Shown here one piece after another: positions 42,356-53,894 of a stretch of 64,000 nucleotides of DNA. The notes under the pieces were generated by a model. That model saw only the letters and a list, made by a program, of their open reading frames with translations, searched no databases and had not been told where the DNA came from. The stretch lies in contig JAPQWV010000018.1 of NCBI GenBank assembly GCA_027422505.1, positions 10,248,001-10,312,000 of the forward strand, in the 5' to 3' direction. The DNA comes from Craterostigma plantagineum. Its lineage: Eukaryota > Streptophyta > Magnoliopsida > Lamiales > Linderniaceae. Numbering within the stretch: position 1 is the stretch's first letter; the number at the start of each line of letters is the position of its first letter. Position numbers and translations under genes: made by a program.

Positions 42356-45267
42356 TGTAATACCCGTAAAACTTAAAACGGGATTTTGATTTAATCAAAT
42401 ATGTTATATTATTGAATTAGGAATTTTGGTAAAGAGATGCGAATTTTTGTAACAAAAATAGGATAGTTTCGACTAATCAAAAAGGGTCCAAAAATAATAG
42501 TATGAAAATTAATAATGGACTAAATTAAATATGTGAATAAAGCCCAACAAATTAAGGAACTATACCTAATGTTTAAATAAGGCCCAAGGGTATTAAATAA
42601 AAATGATGGATGATGATAGGGCTTAACTTATTACTTAATTCTAGGAGAAAATACGTCACTTTAATGTCTAATCATGCACAAAAATCAATGATGTCATGTA
42701 TATCAAATAAGGAACGAATTGTAAGTAATAAGAGCTAGAGAAATGAATGGAATAAGCTAAAATGTGAAGTTACGGCAAAACTTGTGAGAGCAATATCAAG
42801 TTCAAACCACACATCTTGAAGAAAGGTATGCAAATATTCTCAAACTCAAGTAACTTTCAGTATACTTATATGATTATAATACACGTGTATACATAATCTA
42901 ATACCTACCATGAGAAAGTTCGGTATTTAGCATAACTTAGAAACCCTAGCTTGTTAAGACCTAACATGAATATACTATGTGGCTAGGATAGATTTCTTTT
43001 GGTAGCTTCGTAACACATATGGTAAGAAATAGATCTCAGGTGCATAAAGTTCATAAGATAACTATGTTTCGTACTATTTGATTAATTATAGTTCACAAGG
43101 CTTAGAAGCCGGTATAAAGAATCCAACGATTTTCAAAGTTGATGTGTTCTTGAGAGTTTGGTGTTTTAAGGAGTATTAGTTTCTGGAATTAGTATAATCT
43201 TGGAAGATGTCGAAATGCATAGCAGATAGAATTCGAGACATATATATATGTAATAGGAAGATATCGATATGTGTAATAACTAGAATTCGAGATGCTTCAT
43301 TAAACGGTTTTGAGATGTATTATAGACATAATTCGAGATGTGTCTTCAGAAAGATTTCGACACCAGTGTAAGCTTCGATATTTATAAAATACTGATAAGA
43401 AGATCTCGACATTGGTAAGATGTCGAGATATGATGATCCTCGACATTTACCTTTTAAAGATCTCGACATCTATAAACCTCGAGATGTGATAGGACTCGAC
43501 ATTTCCTTTTCAACCAAAGGACCCGATAAGTCATTAAGAATCTCGATTTTAGTTGTTTAGCAAGATTTCGATAAACACATAGGGATCTCGACATTTAATA
43601 AAAATTGCCGACCATTTTCATTGTGAAGAGTTCGATATTTACCATAGATCTCGATAGGTAAGGGCTTCGATATTTTCTCTTATACTATGGTATTGATTCT
43701 CGACATTGGTAAGATGTCGATAACTTTAATTACGACAATTGCTTCCCAACAAAAGAATTAGACAAGCTTATTAAAATTTCGAGATATACCTTTTAAAGAC
43801 TCGATACCGCCATAGACTTCGACATTATTAGGGTTCGACAAGAAGGTCTCGACATTGTATATATGACTCGCCATTTCTAAGGTCTCGACATTTATAGGAT
43901 GTCGATATGGCTTGACGACTTCGACGTTAGTTATATATATATATATATATATATATATCTCGACATTAGTTATGATTGCATAGATCTCCACATCATCAAG
44001 TTAGAAAAGATTTCGATATTATATTTAGTTAATAAATTTTCGCTATTTTAGAATTTTGCTATTTCTATGGTTTTCAATATTTTAGGGTTTATTTATTTTT
44101 AGGAATTTCATTAGTTTTAGGTTTTCATAAATTTTAGGGTTGTAATAATTTTAGGATTTTCGAAACTTATATGACTTAGTAAGTTTACTGATGTGAAAAT
44201 ATTTTCAATATTCAGAGGATCGAAGCATAGGAAGTTTACCCGACTTCATATCTAGTTTTAGCAGGAGGACAGGTAGGTGGATCATCCAGCTACGATACGT
44301 AAACACAAATGTGAATTTATGTGTTTCCATGCAATTCGATGATTTACGTGACTTATGTGACTTACGTGTTTACTGTTTTACGTACGTTTTATATAAATCA
44401 TGCTTCTATGAGATTTTATGAATATGCATGGCACGTGCATATCACGTCAGGGAGAGAGAGTAGTACCGTAATGAGGCGGTGATGATTTGAGATAGTGACG
44501 TACGGGGTAGAATGAGATGGTTGTGATCGGACTCCTAGAGGAGTCGAGGTTGGGCTCACTGGGCACCTGGCGGAGACAGGCGTGATCGATCTGTCTACTC
44601 GGGCGTGACCGTCCCGAGGTGCATACCGCCGGATGAGATTTTGGTGCGACCTGATAGGAGGCCATTGGCGTGATCGTCCAGTGCACTATCAGTGGATGCT
44701 TTTGGTGTGGAGCAACCCGGTAGGAGGCCATTGGCGTGATCGTCCAGTGCACTACCAGGGTAGGCTGCCGCGAGACTTGGGGGTGGCCTCCTAGTAGTCT
44801 TTTGCGCGCGAAGGTGTCGAGCCTAACCTAGGGCTCTGTGTTGTGTGAAATAGGAATGTGGGAAAAGAAGAGTGTGCATTATATCATGTTGTGAGATATT
44901 GGGATTGGGGTTGAGTGCACACTTGCATCATGCATTTTATTCACCTACTGGGCAAATTGCTCAGTGTTTACATGTTGTAGGTACTGAGTCTGACGCTGAT
45001 ACGCGTCGAGACTAAGGCGGCTGGTGGCGGTCCTCCAAGGACTTTTGAGGGCTGTGTGGTACATGGATGAAGACCTGTGGAGCGGCGTTAGGGCTTTTGG
45101 TCTTTTGACATTTTTGGTGCTTTGGCCCGTGTATAGTAAAGACAATGTAGACGGACTTTTATAGTAATGTATATTATTTTAGGAAAAAGTTTTTAATTAG
45201 ACGGGCCTTCCCGGGCTTACGTTGCGAAATCCGCCACTAATCGTACTTAGAAACGAGGGTCGCCACA
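42356..45267 (+). repeat. Family C solo LTR (2912 bp) with 5-bp target duplication
   Basis: TGTAATACCCG to GAGGGTCGCCACA, flanked by CGACT at 42351-42355 and 45268-45272. The homologous third copy has the uninterrupted site at 52693. This shows a solo LTR formed in place from a full element. Inside: at least nine CTCGACAT motifs plus inverted ATGTCGAG-like ones (43200-44010), a TA microsatellite (43931-43958), hairpins at 44530-44760, and the GTGCACACTTGCAT...CTACTGGGCAAA block shared with the LTRs at 32340 and 34480. No gene. Confidence 0.93.
43931..43958. repeat. TA dinucleotide microsatellite
   Basis: About fourteen TA units inside the family C solo LTR, between two CG-containing palindromic motifs. 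Confidence 0.9.
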
Positions 45268-46320
45268 CGACTTTTGTAAGTCAATGCCTGACGTGCCAGC
45301 AAATACGTGAAAGGGCATGACGCCATTTGGGTGATCGTCGACCGACTAACCAAGTCTGCCCATTTCCTACCAATAAGTACGACTTTCTCCATGGAACGAT
45401 ACGCGAAGCTTTACATTCAGGAGATAGTACAACTGCACGGCATCCCATTATCTATAGTTTCGGATCGCGACTCCAGATTTCTGTCGAAAATTCTGGACGA
45501 GTCTGCAAAAGGTGATGGGAACGAAGCTATCCTTTAGAACTGCTTACCATCCGCAGACGGACGGTCAATCTGAGTGGACGATTCAGACGCTGGAGGACAT
45601 GCTACGAGCATGTGTACTCGATTTTAAAGGAAATTGGAGTAGGTACCTCCCACTCATTGAGTTCTCGCACAATAACAGCTTCCACGTCACTATCGGGATG
45701 GCACCGTACGAAGCGCTATATGGGCGTAGGTGCCGATCCCCAGTACATTGGGACGAAGTCGGAGAACGGGCAATGTTAGGCCCCGACATAGTACGAGAAA
45801 TGACAGAAGCCATTATTATGAAAATAAGAGAAAGAATGCAAACGGCGCAGAGCAGGCAGAAGAGCTACGCAGATCAAAGACGTCGACCACTGGAATTCGA
45901 AGAAGATGACATGGTGTTCGTAAAAGTATCACCAATGAAGGGCGTGAAAAGATTCGGGAAGAAAGGGAAGCTAAGCCCTAGGTATATTGGACCCTTTAGA
46001 TTAGTGAAAAGGGTTGGCGAGGTAGCATATCAATTAGAGCTGCCAGCGTCATTATCCCAAATACATGACGTGTTCCACGTCTCGACACTACGAAAGTATA
46101 TAGCCGACCCGAATAACGTTCTAGGAAACGAATCCCTGCATCAACAGTTGCCCGAATCTGAGTTATGAAGAGATTCCGGTGGAAATATTGATGCACGAAA
46201 CTAAGAGACTTAGGAATAAAGATATTCCTTTAGTGAAAGTGTTGTGGCGGAACCAGTCTACGGAAGAAGCCACATGGGAACGGGAGGACGAAATGGGAAT
46301 TCATTATCAAGAGTTGTTCC
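45268..46320 (+). pseudogene. Family B gypsy: integrase and chromodomain-like end (copy 2)
   Basis: Resumes the integrase right after the solo LTR. A deletion of about 100 bp after CAGCAAATA (45305) removes the first catalytic Asp motif present in copy 1. The rest can be read as [27 protein letters not shown], a frameshift near 45490, [41 protein letters not shown], and a chromodomain-like end after another frameshift near 46150. The PPT (before 46366) follows. Confidence 0.85.
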
Positions 46321-46365
46321 ATATGTGTTTATTTCGAGGGCGAAATCCTCCTTAAGGGGGGAGGA

Positions 46366-49259
46366 TGTAGGACCCGTGTCCCCGCGAACTAGGTCGGCCA
46401 ATAAATTTCGTTTATGATCTGAATGATTTCGTGTTAATAACGTATATGTCCTATGTCTATGTCACTTTATGACTTTCGTGCTCGTGACTGATATGGGAAT
46501 TTCGTGCAAGCCAAGGATTTTGTGTTCATGACCCTTAATTTATGAAAGGGAAATTTCGAAATGAGGAATGGAAATGACTAATGATAGTCAAATGATTGTT
46601 GGGCTAGGAATTAAATTATCGTTAGTGGGCTAGAACTTAATTCAAGCCCAAAGCCAAGCAAGTTGGGAGACAACATTTCCTAATTCAAAGAAGACCCACG
46701 CCTACTCTATGCTTCCCTCACTATAGGTAAAGAAAATATCTAACTTAGGAATCACAACACTCTAATCTCAATTAAGAAAAGGTAACGAAAACCCAAGGAA
46801 GGAAGAAGGAAGAAGGAAGGAGACGAGAGAAATTCCAAGCCACAAGCACACCAACTAGCTTAGGATTTCGAACTTGGTAAGTGAAAATCCTCCCTGAGCT
46901 TGTAAATTCCGTATAATCAGAAGTTCCTAAATGTTTAATCACATCAAGGTCATGAAGAATTAAGAAATTTAGCATAGGGAGAATGAGAAAATCCTAAGTA
47001 TGAAGTGAAAGCTTAGATTAAGATCCTTATTTGGATAAATTTATGATTGGATAGTTTAATATATGATTTAGAACCTATAACCCTTGCCTTTAAGTTAAGA
47101 ACCACACGATTTTGGTAGAGAAGGATGGAAGTGAGGAGTTTCGACTAGGTTAATAATATGAATCTAGTTTCGATAGGATGAATGGTAAGGTTTCGATCGA
47201 AAGTGAGTGAATTGGAGCTTCGATTGAATGTAATTAATCAAAGGACTTTCGATCGAATGAAGGGAGCATTTTAGGGTTTCGAGCGACAATTAGAAACCAC
47301 GAATTTAGCTTGGAATCGAACAAATTTCAAATAGTAAACTTAACAAGCCATGAGTTTCGATCGAAACTCATCTTAATATATATATGAGTATCGATCGAAA
47401 CCCCAAACTAAACCCATGCAATTGCTCGAAAGTGATCCTTTCCCATGTAGGGTTTCGAGCAAAACCTAAGATGACGCCATGCACACGTCACCACACGGCG
47501 AAACCCCACCCAAACCACATGCAATCAATCGAAATTGGCCTCTCCATTATGCATGGTTTCGGGCGAAACTAGGTGATGTCAGGCCGACGTAGAAACGCGG
47601 CCAAACTCACTCACACCATAAGCACTTTCGATCGAAACGGAGATGATGAGATGGTGATGTCAATAAATGGTGAAACTCGCCCTCGCACTATGTTTCGGGC
47701 GAAACTAAGCTATGTTACTACATCAAATCGAAATTAGGGATTGATACCCACTAGTCTCGATCGAAAGTGGTTGACAAATACGACTTTCGAGCGAAACAAT
47801 TCTCGGCGAAACCCATGCAAGTCAGAAATTGAATTGGTCGAAAGTTGTTAATTCCCATACGTGTTTTCGATCGAAACTAGGGTTTGATGAACATCGATTG
47901 GACAAAATTGAATCGGGCAAAACCAAATTATAACTTAACTCGCGTTCACCGATAGGTGTAGCTAGGGTCGAAACTAAACTCTAATATAATGTGGTATAGA
48001 AATCAATTAACTTAGGACATTAAATAAGGCAAATCGAGTGACTTGAGGTCTAGGGTATTAATACCAGCCTAAGTAATTAGTATGACGAAAATTAGTAGTC
48101 CGACGAATTAGCTAGGGAAAGCAAGTTACTAACACTCTAACCATTTTATGCAAGTCGAACGGATAGGGACCTCACGAGGAAGTAAGCTAATTAAAGCTCG
48201 GACGACAGGGAATTCAACTACGACACGTAACTTGCCTGCGTCTAATTATGTGATTACGTGCCTACATGACTTTATGTGAAACGTGTATGTTACGACATGA
48301 TTATTTATTTGCATGAAGGTATGATTTGCATAATTACGTGAACATGGCATGAGTATTTGCATGCATACTTAGTACGTAAGACATGATGTACGAGCGTGCA
48401 TAAGATCGCCTGTTTGCGATAGATATCGCCAATATTGGCGTCTGTGTCGACTCAATGAAGAGTCACGGCTCCCCTATGCGACCATGGCAATAAGATGCCG
48501 TATTGCCTGAATAAGAGGCAGGGGAAATACCCCGTATGCGGGAGTTGCAACTTGGAGAATGCAACCCGAGGCATGCACTACCCAGAGGGAACCTCTGAGG
48601 TTAGTGACCTGGGTGTTGGCTACCAGTGAGAAGCGTCCGCGTGGTGCACCACTATGTAAGGGAAGATTCCTTCGGGTGACGTTCTAGTGTGCAAGCCTCC
48701 ACATATGCAAGAATCCCTCGAGGATTGAGATCTCTATGATATGGCGATGGGATAGAAAGCCGAGGGCCCATATGACGTAAGAGTCTAAGAAAAAGAGTAC
48801 GAGTCAGGAAGAAGAGTATGAGCATTAGTAAGCGACGGCGTGGATTGCCGATCGTTAGGACACGTGCATACATGCATAATTTCTGCTTATTGAGCCGCGG
48901 TGGCTCATCCCTTACGTTACGTGTTGTAGGTACTAGCGATCACGGTACGTGATCTAATGATGGTGCAAGGCCAGTCTTTTGGAGCTTCCGTTAGCTTTTG
49001 AGGGGGAAGTGTGTGTATGGATGACGACCTGTGAATGCCGGGCGCATAGGAGTTTTTGCTGTGCACGTACACACTTTTGTGTGGATATGAAAATAATGAA
49101 ATGTAGAAAGACTTAAGAATATTCTTTTGACTTGTATGTATGAACTACCAACTTTAAAACGAAAAATTTTATCCGCATGTTTACGCCTTTGCACGACAAC
49201 ACACCGTTAGGCGCATAGGATTACAACGAATTACGAAAACGGGACGGCGGGTCGTGACA
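46366..49259 (+). repeat. Family B gypsy LTR 2 (2894 bp)
   Basis: Same ends as LTR 1 with PPT before and PBS after (49263-49274). It differs from LTR 1 and LTR 3 at shared diagnostic sites: near 47590 it reads AGAAACGCGGCCAAACTC where the other two read AGATTCGCGGCGAACCTC, and near 47690 it reads CTATGTTTCGGGCGAAAC where they read CTATGTATGTTTTCGGCG. It contains the same palindrome field and the 14-bp palindrome CGCCAATATTGGCG at 48427. Confidence 0.9.
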
Positions 49260-49262
49260 GAG

Positions 49263-49274
49263 TGGTATCAGAGC
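49263..49274 (+). other. Primer binding site of family B (after LTR 2)
   Basis: TGGTATCAGAGC, 3 bases after the LTR end at 49259. Confidence 0.9.
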
Positions 49275-49414
49275 TTCGGTCGCAGGTCCTGCAGACTGTC
49301 CATACACACACACTCAAAAGCATGGAAGCGGCCTTGCTTGTAAGTACCATGTTATGTGAATTTCTCGTATGGTTTGATTTATTGGCCTTAGGAATTGTTA
49401 GGATAGGCTGAACA

Positions 49415-52400
49415 ATGGTAAGACTTAGGGGTGAGGGCAGTAGGGATTCAGAAGAGGGTAGGGACACTACTAACCCTACCGTTAGTCGGGATGCTACCAT
49501 CCGGCAACTCACGGAGTTGGTCCGACAGCAGTCGGCCCAAATCCAGCAGCTGATTCAACAGCAAAATGCTGGAGGACAATCAGCTAGCTTACCTCCCCCA
49601 CCTGAACGAATTGAGATGATAGGGGAGAGGTTCCGAAAGCTTAACCCTCCGTTGTTCGAGGATGCCGTGACCCCACCTCAGCCGAGGATTGGCTCAGGAC
49701 GCTGGAAAATATGTTCCAACATAGCCGTACGCCTGAGGCAGAAAAAGTGATGTGCGCTGCCTACCTTCTGAGGGGGAGCGCTGGGCTGGTGGGATACCAT
49801 CTCAAACATCGAAAACCCACTTACGATGAGCTAGGATCGGTTTAAGGAGCTCTTTCGAGGAAAGTACTACACCGCTCCTGTCCGAGCTCAAAGGATGAAT
49901 GAGTTCATCAACTCCGCCAAGGCGCAATGACAGTGGCGGAGTACATCAGGAAGTTCGAGCAGCTATCAAGATTCTCTGCTCACATGGTCAGTACAGATGC
50001 GCTCAAGATCGAGCGGTTCATGGAAGGATTAAAGCCAGAGCTATACAGAGATGTGAGTATGGCAGGAATCCAAGGAGCCACGTACGCGCAAGTGGCGGAA
50101 AGGGCACTAGTGGCGGAGCAAGCCGAGGCTAGGATTGCTCGCACCCAAGAAGCAAAGCGTAAGTTCGTACAAGGGCCGCAAGGGAGCGGAGGCAATCAAA
50201 AGCGGCAGCTCGTAGCCAAGGGTGGGAAGCCAAACTTCTAGAACCGACCAGGACCACCCCAACAATTCAACCCAAATCAGGGTAGACCTCAGCTGAACCT
50301 ACCCTTGTGCCCAAAGTGTGCACGAAGGCACACGGGAGTCTGCAACTCCCAGAATGCTACCTGCTTCAAATGTGGCAGGACCGGCCACTACCTTAGGGCG
50401 TGTCCGGAGAATGGATCCGGAAGCCAAGCTGGGAACCCGGCGGCACCACCAAGGGTACCGGCCCGGGTTTATACTCTCACGTCCGAGGAAGCAGAAAACA
50501 AGCCGACCGTGGTAACAGGTACCCTCCTCATTCACCAAACCCCCACATGCATCTTAGTTGACTCGGGAGCGACGCACTCGTTCGCATCTACTAAGTACGT
50601 CACGAGAGTAGGAGTCACGCCTCATAGAGCTGGGTTCGAGTATAGCGTAACAGTTCCAAACAGGAATCCCACCCAAACTAACCACATACTACGGGATTGC
50701 CCAGTAGTAATCGGGGATAAGGAACTATCCATAGACCTCATAATAATTCCTATGAATGATTATGAGGTGATCCTCGGAATGGATTGGCTATCGAAGTACG
50801 AAGCCGTCATAGACTGTCACCGCAAGATAGTCACGCTCAATATGGACGGGAATGAACCCCTTAGGTTCGTAGGAACTAGCAAGGGGACTATGATCTCTAG
50901 GATATCAGCGTTAAAAGCCCAACGGCTGATCAAATCAGCGTGCGCAGCATATCTAGTGTTCGCTATCAAAAGGGAAGAGAACGCCTCTCCGAAATTTGAG
51001 GAAGTGCCGGTAGTTAAGGAATTCCCCGACGTATTTCCCGAGGAATTGCCGGGACTACCACCCGATAGGGAAATAGAATTCGCTATAGATCTGGTGCCTG
51101 GAGCAGCACCAGTATCTAAGACCCCATACCGGCTAGCACCGACGAAAATGAAGGAGTTAAAGGATCAACTCGACGAACTCATGCAGAAGGGGTTCATACA
51201 GCCGAGTTTCTCCCCTTGGGGAGCGCCGGTGCTATTTGTAAAAAAGAAGGATGGGTCCATGCGATTATGCATCGACTAAAGGGAATTGAACAACCTAACC
51301 ATCAAGAACAAGTACCCACTCCCGAGAATAGACGACCTGTTCGATCAGCTACAAGGCGCAACGGTTTTCTCCAAGATCGACTAGGCTATCATCAGTTAAG
51401 GATTCAGAAGGAAGGTGTCCCGAAGACGGCCTTTAGTACCCGTTATGGCCACTACGATTTTCTGGTGATGCCATTCGGGCTGACTAATGCGCCAGCGGCC
51501 TTCATGGATTTAATAAACCGGGTGTTCAAGCCATACCTGGATAGGTTTGTCGTCGTCGTCATTGATGACATCCTAATCTACTCGAGGACGAAGGAGGAAC
51601 ACGAAGAACACTTAGGGATAGTTCTGGTATACTACGGGAGAAGCAACTTTACGCCAAGTTCAAGAAGTGCGAGTTTTGGCTTGACCAAGTCACCTTTTTG
51701 GGGCATATAGTATCCGGAGCAGGGATTTCCGTAGACCCGAATAAAATCGAACTATCAACAATTGGCCCCGACCGACCAATGTGACGGAAGTACGACGCTT
51801 CCTCGATCTGGCGGGTTATTATAGGAAATTCATTAAGGATTTCTCGAAGATAGCGTCTACACTAACGAGGCTGACTAGGAAGAATACCCCCAGTCATGGA
51901 ATGTGAACGGAGCTTCCAAGAACTGAAAGAGCGGCTTACGACGGCCCCAGTTCTGACCATACCCTCAGGGAATGGAGGGTTTACCGTTTATAGCGATGCA
52001 TCAAAAACGGGTTAGGGTGCGTACTAATGCAGAACGGAAATATAGTAGCATACGCTTTTCGTCAACAAAAGGAGTACGAGAAGAATTACCCGACGCACGA
52101 CTTAGAACTTGCGGCAGTGGTCTTTGCTCTCAAGATTTGGAGGCACTACCTCTATGGAGAGCGATGCGAGATATACACAGACCACAAGAGCCTCAAGTAT
52201 TTCTTTACCCAAAAGGAGCTGAACACGAGGCAAAGAGGTGGTTAGAGTTAGTCAAGGATTACAACTGTGTAATCAACTACCACCCAGGCAAGGCGAATGT
52301 AGTAGCCGATGCCTTAAGCCGAAAAGCAGTGAGTGCAGAACTGCAACTACCGGAAGTAAAAGTCGTACAACTAGGCGAAGTTGAGACGCTCCTAGCAGCC

Positions 52401-53840
52401 TTAACGTTGCAACCAACGCTGCTAGAGTAGATTAAGACGGCACAAGTAGCGGACGAGTTTTATACGAAGATTAAAGACGCGCAACCGGAACAAACGACAG
52501 GAGATCTCATAATGCGGGAAGATGGAGGGTTATACTTCAAGAACCGATTGTATGTGCCAGATGACGCCGAACTTCAAAGAACGATCATGGCGGAAACACA
52601 TGCCACAACATACTCTGTCCACCCAGGAGCCACGAAGATTTATAGAGACATACGGGGAAACTATTGGTGGCCAGGCATGAAAAGGGACATCGCGACTTTT
52701 ATAAGTCAATGCCTGACGTGCCAGCAAATAAAGGCCGAGCATCAAAGGCCGGCAGGGATGCTGTAACCACTACCCATCCCAGAGTGGAAATTGGATAACA
52801 TTACTATGGATTTTGTCATGGGATTACCAAAGAACGTGAAAGGGCATGACGCCATTTGGGTGATCGGCGACCGACTAACCAAGTCTGCCCATTTCCTACC
52901 AATAAGTACGACTTTCTCCATGGAACGATATGCGGAGCTTTACATTCAGGAGATAGGACGACTGCACGACATCCCATTATCTATAGTTTCGGGTCACAAC
53001 TCCAGATTTCTGTCGAAATTCTGGACGAGTCTGCAAAAGGCGATGGGAACGAAGCTATCCTTTAGCACTGCTTACCATCCGCGGACGGACGGTCAATCTG
53101 AGCGGACGATTCAGACGCTGGAGGACATGCTACGAGCGTGTGTACTCGATTTTAAAGGAAATTGGAGTAGGTACCTCCCACTCATTGAGTTCTCGTACAA
53201 TAACAGCTACCACGTCACTATCGGGATGGCACCGTACGAAGCACTATACGGGCGTAGGTGCAGATCCCCAGTACATTGGGACGAAGTCGGAGAACGGGCA
53301 ATGTTAGGCCCCGACATAGTACGAGAAATGACAGAAGTCATTAACCACGATAAGAGAAAGAACGCGAACGGCGCAGAGCAGGCAGAAGAGCTACGCGGAT
53401 CAAAGACGTCGACCACTAGAATTCGAAGAAGATGACATGGTGTTCGTAAAAGTATCACCAATGAAGGGCGTGAAAAGATTCGGGAAGAAAGAGAAGCTAA
53501 GCCCTAGGTATATTGGACCCTTTAGAATAGTGAAAAGGGTTGGCGAGGTAGCATTACCAATTAGAGCTGCCAACGTCATTATCGCAAATACATGACGTGT
53601 TCCACGTCTCGACACTACGAAAGTATATAGTCGACCCGAATTACGTTCTAGGAAATGAATCCCTGCATCAACAGTTGAAACCGGATCTGAGTTATGAAGA
53701 TATTCCGGTGGAAATATTGATGCACGAAACTAAGAGACTTAGGAATAAAGATATTCCTTTAGTGAAAGTGTTGTGGCGGAACCAGTCTACGGAAAAAGCC
53801 ACATGAGAACGGGAGGATGAAATGAGAATTCGTTATCATT
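49415..53840 (+). pseudogene. Family B gypsy gag-pol, copy 2 (gag to chromodomain), broken
   Basis: Full domain order without the family C insertion. Gag starts at 49415, with a frameshift near 49670 and the same later lesions as copy 1 (frameshift at the DRFKELF site near 49830, TAG at 50239-50241). An open stretch 50305-51279 holds the CCHC knuckle, protease ([12 protein letters not shown]) and the start of RT, ending at the same TAA seen in copy 1. RT ([10 protein letters not shown] near 51560), RNase H (52000-52320) and H2C2 (HPGATK..YWWPGM..CLTCQ, 52620-52735) follow with breaks. In the integrase frame 52791-53435 the second catalytic Asp is lost (IVSGHNSRF for IVSDRDSRF). The chromodomain-like end is at 53597-53840, with a stop near 53804. 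Confidence 0.88.
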
Positions 53841-53894
53841 AGTTGTTCCATATGGGTTGATTTCGGGGGCGAAATCCTCCTTAAGGGGGGAGGA

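Noticed and set aside
43758..43991. 77-codon frame with Ile-Tyr runs
   Set aside because: It translates the TA microsatellite and CTCGACAT repeats of the solo LTR.
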